Below are positions 47,335 through 56,254 of a stretch of DNA of 64,000 nucleotides, piece by piece. Origin of the DNA: CAVZVW01 sp963778845 (GTDB lineage Bacteria > Actinomycetota > Actinomycetes > Actinomycetales > Kineosporiaceae); contig CAVZVW010000009.1 of the NCBI GenBank assembly GCA_963778845.1, forward strand, positions 1,550,001 to 1,614,000, read 5' to 3'. A program made the translations under genes and the position numbers. The notes under the pieces were generated by a model. It did not search any database. It worked only from the letters and a program-made list of their open reading frames with translations, and was not told the DNA's origin. Every line of letters begins with the position of its first letter. The stretch's first letter is position 1.

Positions 47335-47460
47335 CCCGGCCACGCGGGACTGGCAACCGGGCCTCGGTCAGCGGCTGGCCAGGCCGATCAGGCGCCTACC
47401 GGTCATCGTGAAGGTTCGGTGCCACATAGCGCCCCCTTCCTCGCACGCAGACCCGCGCAC

Positions 47461-48441
47461 TCAGCGCAGAAGCACGACCCCCGCTGTCAACGTGAGCTGA
47501 GCCAGCGACACCGGGACGAGCACTCCCCAGGCCAGCCTCTGCAGCTGGTCCTCCCGAAGGCGCGGCCAGGAGACCCGCACCCAGATCACGAAGAAGGCGA
47601 TCGCGCCGATCTTGAGCAGGCTCCACAGCGGACCCACCGAGTCGGAGAACGGTCCGCGCCACCCACCCAGGAACAGCACAGCCGTCATCGCCGACAGGAG
47701 CACCACCCCCGCGTACTCGGCCAGCAGGAACAGGGCGAACCGCAGGCCGCCGTACTCGGTGTACGGCCCGACGACGAGCTCGGAGTCCGCGATCGGGATG
47801 TCGAACGGCGGGCGCTGCAGCTCAGCCAGCCCGGCGATCACGAAGACGACGGCAGCCGGGGCCTGCCAGACCAGCCACCACCAGGACCACTGCATCGGGA
47901 TCTCGGTCAGTCGCAGGGTCCCCGCAGCCATGGCCACGCTGGTCACGGCGAGCACCAGCGGCAGCTCGTAGGCCAGCAGCTGCGCGGCCGAGCGCATGGA
48001 GCCCAGCAGCGAGTACTTGTTGGCGCTGGCCCAGCCCGCCATGAGCGTGCCGAGGACGGCGACGCCGCTCACCGCGATCACGAACAGCAGCCCCGCGTCG
48101 ATGTCGGCGGCCACCAGCGTCGGGGAGAGGGGGACGACGGCCATCGCGACGAGGTAGGGCACGAGGGCGATCGCCGGTGCGATGCGAAAGACCGCCCTGT
48201 CCGCGGCCGACGGCACGATCTCTTCCTTCTGCGCGAACTTGATGCCGTCGGCGACGAGCTGGGCCCATCCGTGGTAACCGCCGGCGTACATGGGGCCGAG
48301 GCGCCCCTGCATGTGCGCCATCACCTTGTGCTCTGTCTGACCCACCACGAGCGGCAGCACGAGGAACGCGACGAGCACGACGACGGTGCGGACGAGGACG
48401 TCGACCAGTGTCGCGACGTCGACGCCGAGGATCTCACCCAT
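47461..48441 (-). CDS. nuoH: NADH dehydrogenase subunit H
   Basis: 326 aa from an ATG within the nuoC 3' end (8-bp overlap). Eight membrane helices with the quinone-site motifs GRLGPMYAGGYHGWAQ, ADGIKFAQKEEIVP, ELQRPPFDIPIADSELV and EYGGLRFALFLLAEY. It connects the peripheral and membrane arms. In the usual operon nuoI follows; here nuoI is 15.8 kb away on the same strand. Confidence 0.95.
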   Translation of the reverse strand: MGEILGVDVATLVDVLVRTVVVLVAFLVLPLVVGQTEHKVMAHMQGRLGPMYAGGYHGWAQLVADGIKFAQKEEIVPSAADRAVFRIAPAIALVPYLVAMAVVPLSPTLVAADIDAGLLFVIAVSGVAVLGTLMAGWASANKYSLLGSMRSAAQLLAYELPLVLAVTSVAMAAGTLRLTEIPMQWSWWWLVWQAPAAVVFVIAGLAELQRPPFDIPIADSELVVGPYTEYGGLRFALFLLAEYAGVVLLSAMTAVLFLGGWRGPFSDSVGPLWSLLKIGAIAFFVIWVRVSWPRLREDQLQRLAWGVLVPVSLAQLTLTAGVVLLR

Positions 48442-49393
48442 CACCGGGCTCCGTGGGTGCCGCCTGCGTGGAGGGCGCCTCCGGGTGTGGCTCCTCGGCA
48501 ATGGTCGGTGTGGGCTCCGTGGGTGTGGGCTCCGTGGGCGTGGGCTCCGCAGAAGGGGCCTGCGTGGCTGCCTGGTCCACGTCGGAGGGCGCGGCGTCAG
48601 CGGCTGCAGCAGCGCGCTCCCGCGCCGGTCGGTCGCCACGAACCGGGCGCTCCGGACGTTCGCCGCGTTCCGCACGCGGTCCGCGACGTGGCGCCTCCTC
48701 CTCTGCCTGCGGAGGCGGCCACGGCACCCCCGCTTCGCGCGGTCCCCAGACGAACGGGTCAGGCACCCCGGGCGGTTGCACCTTTCGACGCGTCGGGCCC
48801 GTGTGCGACTCGGACTCGCCGGGTTCCTTGGCCCCCGGCCACGGCTTGCTGGCGCGGGCCGCCAGCACGAACGACTTGCGCAGCGGCGTCCCCTCGAAGC
48901 CGTCGGGCAGCAGGAGCGGGCGCAGCGCACCCTGACCGTCGGTGAACCCGTCGAAGGCCACCCCGAACATCTCGAACGTCTCACGCTCGTGCCAGGCCGC
49001 GCCGGGCCAGACCTCCGTGAGCGAGGCGACCCTGTTGTCCGCGTCGGGCACGCGCGTGCGGAGCAGGAGGCGTCGCAGACCCACCCCGGGACCGGCCGCG
49101 TCAGGTCCAGTCGTGCTCGCCGAGCCGGTGGCGAAGACGTGCAGGACGACGTCCACGCCGGCGGGGTCGGCGTCCGGCATGTCGACGGCGGACAGCCAGT
49201 CGAAGAAGTCGTAACCCAGGTCGTCGCGCGCGTGCAGAGCGGCCGAGACCCACCCTTCGCGCGGGACGTCGACCACGGGGGTGTCGTCAGCCGCGACCGA
49301 GCCGCTCACCTCACCCGGCACCGCGCCGGCGAACCCGACGGCCAGGGCCTGGGCGCTCTCCAAGGCCCCCAGCGGTGTGGACGGCGCGCTCAC
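48434..49393 (-). CDS. nuoC: NADH dehydrogenase subunit C with long C-terminal extension
   Basis: 319 aa; GTG start overlapping the nuoB stop. The 30-kDa subunit core spans about residues 45-185 (YDFFDWLSAVD; SLTEVWPGAAWHERETFEMFGV; RPLLLPDGFEGTPLRKSF). The remaining ~130 residues are Arg/Glu/Pro-rich and end in Glu-Pro-Thr-Pro-Thr repeats encoded by a 15-bp tandem repeat. No NuoD-like sequence is fused to it, and nuoH follows directly, so nuoD is missing from its normal place. Confidence 0.93.
   Translation of the reverse strand: MSAPSTPLGALESAQALAVGFAGAVPGEVSGSVAADDTPVVDVPREGWVSAALHARDDLGYDFFDWLSAVDMPDADPAGVDVVLHVFATGSASTTGPDAAGPGVGLRRLLLRTRVPDADNRVASLTEVWPGAAWHERETFEMFGVAFDGFTDGQGALRPLLLPDGFEGTPLRKSFVLAARASKPWPGAKEPGESESHTGPTRRKVQPPGVPDPFVWGPREAGVPWPPPQAEEEAPRRGPRAERGERPERPVRGDRPARERAAAAADAAPSDVDQAATQAPSAEPTPTEPTPTEPTPTIAEEPHPEAPSTQAAPTEPGDG
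48507..48551 (-). repeat. 15-bp tandem repeat, 3 copies, in-frame
   Basis: Units of GGTGTGGGCTCCGTG (third with two or more changes), read on the minus strand as Pro-Thr-Glu-Pro-Thr at the C-terminus of NuoC. Confidence 0.9.
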
Positions 49394-50013
49394 TGCCCGG
49401 CCGCCGACGGCGGGACGGCACCCGGCTGGGTGACGCCGACGGGCTGCGTGACGCCGACCGCCGGCGTGACGAGCGGCCGCGTCGCGACGGCGGCGCTGAT
49501 CACCCGTCTGGAGCCGCCGTAGCGCTGGCTCAGGTCCTCGGTGGCGATCTTCTCCTGGAGCTTCACGATCCCCTGCAGCAGCGCCTCGGCCCGTGGCGGA
49601 CACCCTGGTACGTAGACGTCGACGGGGATGATCTGGTCGACCCCCTTGGTCACGCAGTAGGAGTCCCAGTAGGGCCCGCCGGAGTTCGCGCAGGAGCCGA
49701 ACGAGATCACGTACTTCGGCTCGGCCATCTGCTCGTAGAGGCGGCGGACGGCGGGGGCCATCTTGTCGCTGACCGTCCCGGAAATGATCATGAGGTCGGC
49801 CTGGCGAGGGCCGTGCGCGAAGGGGATCACACCGAAGCGGATGAAGTCGTGGCGTGCCATGCTCGCGGCGATGAACTCGATGGCGCAGCAGGCCAGGCCG
49901 AAGTTGAACACCCAGAGGCTGTAACGCCGTCCCCAGTTGAGCACCAGCCGCAGCGGGTGGGGCGCCGCCGACTGCAGGCTGCCCAGCCTGGGTGCCGGGA
50001 GGTCGACCGTCAT
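49390..50013 (-). CDS. nuoB: NADH dehydrogenase subunit B (4Fe-4S cluster N2)
   Basis: 207 aa from an ATG overlapping nuoA by 4 bp. Cys42, Cys43, Cys108 and Cys138 (LACCAIEF, SFGSCANSGG, PGCPPRAEAL) are the four ligands of cluster N2, the last carrier before quinone. The C-terminus has an extra Val/Pro/Gly tail with two GVTQP units from an 18-bp repeat. All catalytic residues are intact. Confidence 0.96.
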   Translation of the reverse strand: MTVDLPAPRLGSLQSAAPHPLRLVLNWGRRYSLWVFNFGLACCAIEFIAASMARHDFIRFGVIPFAHGPRQADLMIISGTVSDKMAPAVRRLYEQMAEPKYVISFGSCANSGGPYWDSYCVTKGVDQIIPVDVYVPGCPPRAEALLQGIVKLQEKIATEDLSQRYGGSRRVISAAVATRPLVTPAVGVTQPVGVTQPGAVPPSAAGQ

Positions 50014-50372
50014 GCCCACCTCAGCGCTCCGCGTCGCCACGCATGCAGAAGGCCCAGCGCGAGCACACCGATGAAGATCCCCATCTCGACCAGGGTCGGC
50101 CAGCCGAAGTCCTTGACGACCGTCGCCCACGGGAAGAGGTAGACCGCGTCCACCGCGAACACCACATAGAGGAAGGCGTACAGGTAGTAGCGCACCTGGG
50201 TCTGGGCCCAGCCGTCGCCCACCGGGTCGACGCCGCTCTCGTAGGTCGCCAGCTTCTCCAGCGTGGGCACCCGGGGGCGCAGGAGACGGTTGGCCACCAT
50301 GGCGGTGGCGAAGAACACGCCGCCGCCGCCGACGACGGCGGCGACCACGACATAGGGCTGCGCGGCGGCCAC
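50010..50372 (-). CDS. nuoA: NADH dehydrogenase subunit A
   Basis: 120 aa, GTG start. Three membrane helices and the conserved loop KLATYESGVDPVGDGWAQTQVRYYLYAFLYVVFAVDAVYLFPWA identify NuoA. First gene of the nuoA-B-C-H run. Divergent from the amino-acid binding protein gene with about 110 bp between starts, where the nuo promoter must lie. Confidence 0.95.
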   Translation of the reverse strand: MAAAQPYVVVAAVVGGGGVFFATAMVANRLLRPRVPTLEKLATYESGVDPVGDGWAQTQVRYYLYAFLYVVFAVDAVYLFPWATVVKDFGWPTLVEMGIFIGVLALGLLHAWRRGALRWA

Positions 50373-50484
50373 GGCACGACTCTAGTGCTGGCGCCGGCCA
50401 CGGGGGCGAGTGCCCCGCATGCGACACCCACCACTATCCTCACCGAGCAGATCACGACCAGGAGCGCAAGAACCGGAGGCCCCG

Positions 50485-51402
50485 ATGTCCCACCCCACCC
50501 GCCGTCTCGCGAGCACGCTCGCGCCGGTTCTCGCCCCGGCCCTTGCCCTCGTGGCACTGGCCGCGTGCGCTCCGGCAAGCTCCGGCTCCTCCGCCGCCAC
50601 GCCGACGGAGTCAGCGTCGACGTCGACCTCGCCGTCACCCAGCGTCGACGCGTGCGCGAAGGACGCGCTGAAGGTCCACACGGCCGGCAAGCTCACGATC
50701 GGCACCGACAAGCCGGTGTACGAGCCGTGGTTCGTCGACGACACCCCGAGCAACGGGAAGGGCTTCGAGTCCGCCGTCGCCTACGCCGTGGCGACCAAGC
50801 TCGGCTTCGCCGGCACCGACGTGGTGTGGACGACGGCGTCGTTCAACTCCGCCATCGCCCCGGGCCCGAAGCCCTACGACTTCGACATCAACGAGGTGTC
50901 GATCACCGACGAGCGCAAGAAGGCCGTCGACTTCTCATCCGGCTACTACGACGTGACCCAGGCCCTCGTCACGGTCAAGGGCAGCAAGATCGCCGGAGCC
51001 AAGACGCTGGCCGACCTCGCCACCGCCAAGCTCGGCGCTCAGGTCGGCACCACCAGCTACCAGACCATCACCGACGTGATCAAGCCCACCACCAAGCCGG
51101 CCGTCTTCAACTCCAACGACGACGCGAAGCTCGCCCTCACGAACGGCCAGATCGACGGCCTCGTGCTCGACCTGCCGACGGCTCTCTACGAGGCCAACGC
51201 CGACCTCAAGAACGGCGTGCTGGTCGGCCAGTTCGAGAACGCCACCGGCACGCCGGAGCAGTTCGGGCTCGTGCTCGACCTCGGCAGCCCGTTGACCACC
51301 TGCGTCAGCAAGGCCGTCGACGCGCTGCGCGCCGACGGCACGCTCAAGCAGCTGGAGCAGCAATGGCTGACCGAGTCCGCGGGAGCACCGATCCTGAAGT
51401 GA
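50485..51402 (+). CDS. Polar amino-acid ABC transporter substrate-binding lipoprotein
   Basis: 305 aa from the ATG preceded by GGAGG; an upstream ATG at 50410 is less likely. Signal peptide with lipobox (LVALAAC) and a Ser/Thr linker. Family-3 binding-protein motifs: LTIGTDKPVYEPWF, GKGFESAVAYAVATKLG, DFDINEVSITDERKKAVDFS and VGTTSYQTI. It recognises an amino acid or similar small ligand. The stop overlaps the permease start. Confidence 0.92.
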   Translation: MSHPTRRLASTLAPVLAPALALVALAACAPASSGSSAATPTESASTSTSPSPSVDACAKDALKVHTAGKLTIGTDKPVYEPWFVDDTPSNGKGFESAVAYAVATKLGFAGTDVVWTTASFNSAIAPGPKPYDFDINEVSITDERKKAVDFSSGYYDVTQALVTVKGSKIAGAKTLADLATAKLGAQVGTTSYQTITDVIKPTTKPAVFNSNDDAKLALTNGQIDGLVLDLPTALYEANADLKNGVLVGQFENATGTPEQFGLVLDLGSPLTTCVSKAVDALRADGTLKQLEQQWLTESAGAPILK

Positions 51403-52260
51403 GCGCCGGCACCGGCTGGACGCCGTCCGCGCGCCAGCAGGCCCGCGTCGCCCACCGGCGCAGGCAGACGGTCCGCTCGGTACTCGTCGCGGCCGTGAGC
51501 AGCACCGTCGTCGCGGTGCTGCTCACGGTGGTGGTGGTCACCGCGCCCGGGTGGCCGCGCGTCAAGGCGTCGTTCTTCGACGCCGACGCCGCGCGCCGGT
51601 CCCTGCCGGACATCGCCGTCGGCCTGTGGCTCAACGTGCGGGTGTTCGCAGCGACCGCGGTCCTCATGGTCGTGCTCGGGCTGGTCATCGCCGTGATGCG
51701 CACGCTGCCGGGGCTCGGTGTTCTGGCCGGTGCGTGCGCTCGCCACCGCCTACGTCGACGTGTTCAGGGGCATCCCGCTGCTGGTGCTGCTCTACCTGGT
51801 CGGCTTCGGGGTCCCCGGGCTGCGCCTGACGGGCGTGCCCAGCGACACCGTGGTGCTCGGAACCGTGGCCCTCACGCTGTCGTACTCCGCCTACGTCGCC
51901 GAGGTGTTCCGCGCCGGCATCGAGTCCGTGCATCCGAGCCAACGCGCGGCGGCCCGGTCCTTGGGGCTGTCGGCGGGGCAGAGCATGCGCCTGGTGGTGC
52001 TGCCGCAGGCGGTCCGCCGGGTGATCCCCCCGCTGCTCAACGACCTCGCGAGCCTCATCAAGGACTCCGGGCTCATCTCGGTTCTGGGCATCCCGCTGGA
52101 CGCGATCCGGTACGCCCAGATCTGGTCGGCGCGGCTGGCCAACTACACCCCGTACGTGGTCGCCGCCGTGCTCTTCATGCTTCTCACGATCCCGATGACG
52201 CGCCTCACCGACGCGGTGTCCCGCCGGTACGGCTACCTCCCGGGCGGGGGGCATCTGTGA
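51399..52260 (+). CDS. Amino-acid ABC transporter permease, one frameshift
   Basis: About 286 aa once one extra base near 51717 is removed (862-1 is divisible by three). The first 106 residues are in one frame; from VFWPVRALATAYVDVFRGIP to the stop they are in the next. VRALATAYVDVFRGIPLLVLL and the EAA-type loop QRAAARSLGLSAGQSMRLVVLPQA are HisM/GlnP-type motifs, as is LASLIKDSGLISVLG. GTG start overlapping the binding-protein stop. Confidence 0.88.
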
Positions 52261-53008
52261 CCGCTGCGCTGCTGCACGTGGAGGGGCTGCGCAAGGCGTT
52301 CGGCCGCACGCTGGTGCTCGACGGCCTGGACCTGGACGTCACCGCGCACGACGTCGTCGTCCTCATCGGCGCGTCGGGCTCGGGCAAGTCCACGTTCCTG
52401 CGGTGCGTCGACCTGCTGGAGACCGTCGACGACGGGCTCATCGAGCTCGACGGCGTGGACATCACCGACCCCGGGGTGGACGCCGACGAGGTCCGCGCCC
52501 GGATGGGCATCGTGTTCCAGTCCTTCAACCTGTTCCCGCACCTGCAGCGTGCTCGACAACGTGACCCTCGCGCCCCGCAAGGTCCACGGCGTCCCGCGCG
52601 AGGAGGCCGAGCACAGGGCGATGACGATGCTCGAGCGGGTCGGCCTGCGGGACAAGGCATCCGCGCATCCCGACGAGCTCTCCGGCGGTCAGCAGCAGCG
52701 GGTGGCCATCGCCCGGGCGCTGGTCAACGACCCCGTGCTGATGCTCTTCGACGAGGTCACCTCCTCCCTCGACCCCGAGCTCGTCGGGGAGGTGCTCGCG
52801 ATGCTCAAGGACCTCAAGGCCGACGGGATGACGATGATCGTCGCCACGCACGAGATGGGCTTCGCCCGTCAGGCGGCCGACGAGGTGTGCTTCCTCGACG
52901 GCGGCCGGGTGCTCGAGCGAGGGCAGCGCCGAGCGCGTGCTGGGCGACCCCGAGCACGAGCGGACGCGGCGCTTCCTGCGCCGCATCATCGACGCCGGTC
53001 GCCTCTGA
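52257..53008 (+). CDS. Amino-acid ABC transporter ATP-binding protein, two frameshifts
   Basis: About 249 aa after removing two extra bases near 52546 and 52918 (752-2 is divisible by three). Walker A IGASGSGKST, Q-loop VFQSFNLFPHL, signature LSGGQQQRVAIARAL, Walker B LMLFDEVTSSLDPE and THEMGFARQAADEV are complete across the frames. The rebuilt C-terminus ends RRFLRRIIDAGRL. GlnQ/HisP type. It overlaps the convergent diguanylate cyclase gene by 23 bp. Confidence 0.88.
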
Positions 53009-55805
53009 GCTCTGACGCCTCGACCTCGGTCAGGTCGACGCTCGCCGGTGGCGGCGCGCCGGGGGTCGAAGGGCCGACGCCGAGCATCAGGTCGTCGAGC
53101 GCGAGCTGGCCGCTGACATGGGCGCCGGGGTGCTGGCCGGCGGGGGTGATGCCCGCCTGCCCGGCATGGACGTGGCAGCGGTTGCGCCCGGCCGCCTTCG
53201 CGGCGTACAGGGCCAGGTCGGCCCGGCCGATGACGGCCTCGGCCGACTCCGCACCGTTGCTCACGGCGACGCCGACACTCACGGTCCGCGACATCGTGCG
53301 GCCGGCCAGAGCCACCGGCCGGGAGACCATCGCCATCACGTGCTCGGCCACCTCGACGGCGTCGTCGACACGGCGCAGACCGGGGAGCAGCACGACGAAC
53401 TCGTCACCGCCGACGCGGGCCACGGTGTCGCGGGTGCGCACCGCGGCTGTCATGCGCCGGGCGACCTCGACCAGGAGCTGGTCACCGGCTGCGTGGGTGA
53501 TCGTGTCGTTGATCTCCTTGAAGTGGTCGACGTCGACGTAGAGCACCCCGAGCAGCTCGCCACCGCGCAGGGTGTCGGCAAGCGCGGCGTCCAGGGCCTC
53601 CTTGAGGTAGTCGCGGTTGGCGACATCGGTCAGGGGGTCCAGCTGGGTGCGGCGCACCAGGTCCTGGCGACCGAGCTCCTCGGCCGTCACGTCGACCACC
53701 TGGGCGATCACGAACCGGCGCTCCAGCCCGGCCGAGCCGGTGACGGACACCGAGAGGTCACCCCAGACGGCGCTGCCGTCGGCGCGCAGGTAGCGCTCGC
53801 GCCGCCGGAACCCGGCCCGCTCGCCCGACTGCAGGTCCGCGGCGAGTGACAGGTCGGCGTCGAGGTCGTCGGGATGGGTCAGCGCCTGCCACGGCAGGGC
53901 GAGCAGCGTCTCGCGGTCGTAGCCGAGGAAGGCGCACAGGGCCGGGTTGACGTGCAGGAACCGTCCGCTGGGGTCCAGCAGCGCCATCGGGATCGTCGCC
54001 GCGTCGGCGGCGAGCCGAAAGATCTCCTCGGACTGTCGCAGGGTCTCCTCGGCGCGGTACCGCTCCTCGATGTCGTGCATCGCGATGATCGCCCCACCGG
54101 GCACGTCGGCGGACCCCGGGCGCGGGCGGGCCCGCAGGGACATCCACCTCGACCCGCCGTCCACCCGCCGCACGCGCACGTCGAGCACGGCCTCGCTCTC
54201 CCCCGCCAGGGTCTGCTCGGTGAGCTCGGTGTCGCCCCGACGCTGGGCGGTCTCGATGATCGCGTCGCCCGGGGCGCCGACCAGGTCCTCGGGGCTCCAG
54301 CCCAGGAGCCGCGTCACCGACGGGGAGATCCAGGTGATGCGCCCGCGCTCATCGGTCTCGTAGACGAGGTCGCCGGCGTTCTCGGCCAGAACCTGGAACC
54401 GGCGGCGGCTCTTGGCCACCTGGCGGCGCATCCGCACCGCGGCGTCGACGTCGTGCAGGGCCACCACCGTGCGTTCCACCTGGCCGAGCGCGGTGGTGCG
54501 CGAGCGTGCGCGCGTCGACATCCACAAGGGTCCGGTGCCCTTGCGGCGGATCCGCAGCTCGACGGAGGGTCCGCCCTCACCCCCGACCTCCCCCGCGCTC
54601 TCGCCCTTCCCCGCCGTCCGCAGGGCCTCGTGCGGGAGGCCGAGGTCCTGATGCAGGCTGAAGGGGTCGAGGTCCGTGCCGACGACGAGGTCGTCCACGG
54701 CCACACCCAGCAGCTCCTCGGCCGTCCACCCCAGCACCTCCAGCACCGAGGGCGATGCCCACGACACCCGCAGCTCGTGGTCGAGCTCGAGGACCACGTC
54801 GGAGGAGTTCTCCGCGAGCATCCGGTAGCGCGCCTCGGACCTGGCCAGCGCCTGGCGGCCGAGGACCTCGTCGTGCACGTCGTGCAGGGTCGAGATGCCC
54901 CCCACGACGTCGCCGTCGGCGTCCCGGTACGGCGAGGCGTTCACACTCATCCAGCGGTAGGGGCCGGACGCCGTCCGGTACCGCAGCTCCAGGCGCCGGG
55001 ACGGCGGGGCGGCACCGGATGCCACACGGGTCCCGGCGAGCACGGCGGCGCCCAGCAGGCGGTCGCGGGCCCGCTGAGCCACCACCATGTCCTCCGGGTG
55101 CACGATGTCGCGCAGGTCGCGCCCCAGGAACTGCGCCCGGGTCCAGCCGAGCACCGCCTCCACCGACGGCGACACCCAGACGCAGCGGGCGGAGAGGTCC
55201 GTCCGGTAGATCACGTCGTTGACGTTCTCGGCGAGCAGGCGGAAGGCCTCGGTCAGGCCGGCGTGGGCCTGCCGACCCCGGGGGGTGTCGCTGACGTCGC
55301 GGAAGACCGTGACGACGCCGAGGACCACGGGCTCGTCGACCGGCTGGCTGGTCCCCTGCGTGGTCAGCGGGACGGCGTCCACCTCGAGCCAGACGAGGTC
55401 GGCACCCCCGCGCGCATGGGGGCGAAGCACGCCCATCACGGCAGAGACGGGCCCCCCGAGCGCGACGGCTCGCATCGCGGGGTGGCGCTCCCCCGGCAGC
55501 GGGACGCCGTCCTCGGAGACCGCGGACCACCGCGGGTCGGCCGATGTCCGGCCGACGATCTCCTCCCAGGTGAGGCCGAGCAGCGCCGACGCCGCGGCGT
55601 TGGCAGCCACGATGGGTCCCGACGGCAGCTGAACGACCAGCGGGTCATCGCCCGCGACGAGCGCGGCGACGACGGCATGGCTGCGCAGCCGGGGGTCGAC
55701 GTCGTCCCCCCAGCGCGGCTCGGCGTGCGTCGCGTCCGGCGGCTGGTCGGTCTGCGACGCCTGGCCGGTCTGCGACGCCTGGCCGTCGCGACCGATGGTT
55801 CCCAC
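52986..55805 (-). CDS. Multi-PAS diguanylate cyclase (five PAS domains and GGDEF)
   Basis: 939 aa from the GTG preceded by AGAGG. After a short GQASQT-repeat N-terminus come five PAS domains, recognised by repeated LAENxxDxxxxxD...SPSVxxxLGW patterns, and a C-terminal GGDEF domain. The active-site motif is intact (ARVGGDEFVVLLPG, GGDEF at residues 799-803). An RTRD inhibitory-site motif lies five residues before it, so product feedback by c-di-GMP is expected. No EAL or HD-GYP domain and no membrane segments, so it is a soluble sensor whose PAS ligands are unknown. Confidence 0.92.
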   Translation of the reverse strand: MGTIGRDGQASQTGQASQTDQPPDATHAEPRWGDDVDPRLRSHAVVAALVAGDDPLVVQLPSGPIVAANAAASALLGLTWEEIVGRTSADPRWSAVSEDGVPLPGERHPAMRAVALGGPVSAVMGVLRPHARGGADLVWLEVDAVPLTTQGTSQPVDEPVVLGVVTVFRDVSDTPRGRQAHAGLTEAFRLLAENVNDVIYRTDLSARCVWVSPSVEAVLGWTRAQFLGRDLRDIVHPEDMVVAQRARDRLLGAAVLAGTRVASGAAPPSRRLELRYRTASGPYRWMSVNASPYRDADGDVVGGISTLHDVHDEVLGRQALARSEARYRMLAENSSDVVLELDHELRVSWASPSVLEVLGWTAEELLGVAVDDLVVGTDLDPFSLHQDLGLPHEALRTAGKGESAGEVGGEGGPSVELRIRRKGTGPLWMSTRARSRTTALGQVERTVVALHDVDAAVRMRRQVAKSRRRFQVLAENAGDLVYETDERGRITWISPSVTRLLGWSPEDLVGAPGDAIIETAQRRGDTELTEQTLAGESEAVLDVRVRRVDGGSRWMSLRARPRPGSADVPGGAIIAMHDIEERYRAEETLRQSEEIFRLAADAATIPMALLDPSGRFLHVNPALCAFLGYDRETLLALPWQALTHPDDLDADLSLAADLQSGERAGFRRRERYLRADGSAVWGDLSVSVTGSAGLERRFVIAQVVDVTAEELGRQDLVRRTQLDPLTDVANRDYLKEALDAALADTLRGGELLGVLYVDVDHFKEINDTITHAAGDQLLVEVARRMTAAVRTRDTVARVGGDEFVVLLPGLRRVDDAVEVAEHVMAMVSRPVALAGRTMSRTVSVGVAVSNGAESAEAVIGRADLALYAAKAAGRNRCHVHAGQAGITPAGQHPGAHVSGQLALDDLMLGVGPSTPGAPPPASVDLTEVEASELRGDRRR

Positions 55806-56254
55806 AGCTGGCCTCTTCCTCCACTCGGCCCTGGCCGGGCGGACCCCAGAATGATCGCGCCCGGGCTCCGCGCCTGTCACAGACCGAAGTCCTGACACGC
55901 TGAGTGCAGCACATCGGGCTCGCCGCCGCCGTACGGGTCTCCCGCGGTCACCCCTTGGTGGGTTCCCGGCGACGCCCGCCCAGCCGTCCCCGGAGGGCTG
56001 CCGGCGCAGTGTCTCGCGTGGCTGGTCGGACGTGGGCAGTCGCAAGGTCACAGATCGGGCACATTCGGCACTGATTACCCCGGTCGGTGCGTTGAGTCGT
56101 CGTCACCCCCCCGAGGCGACTTACCATGTCGGTGGTCCGTAGGCTCCGCGACGAGCGGTGAGGCCCGCCACGAGCACCGGGCGCTGTACCCGACAGCCTC
56201 ACGAGCACCGCCGCTGGCACGCCAGCGACCCCTACGAACAGGAACCCGGGACCC
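55806..56254. promoter_or_regulatory. 449-bp divergent intergenic region
   Basis: This lies between the diguanylate cyclase (minus) and korA (plus). It must contain both promoters. I could not identify a riboswitch, operator palindrome or small gene in it with any confidence. Confidence 0.35.

Noticed and set aside
55850..56254. Possible c-di-GMP or c-di-AMP riboswitch upstream of korA or the diguanylate cyclase
   Set aside because: I could not match the conserved cores of either riboswitch class by reading; a covariance-model search would be needed.
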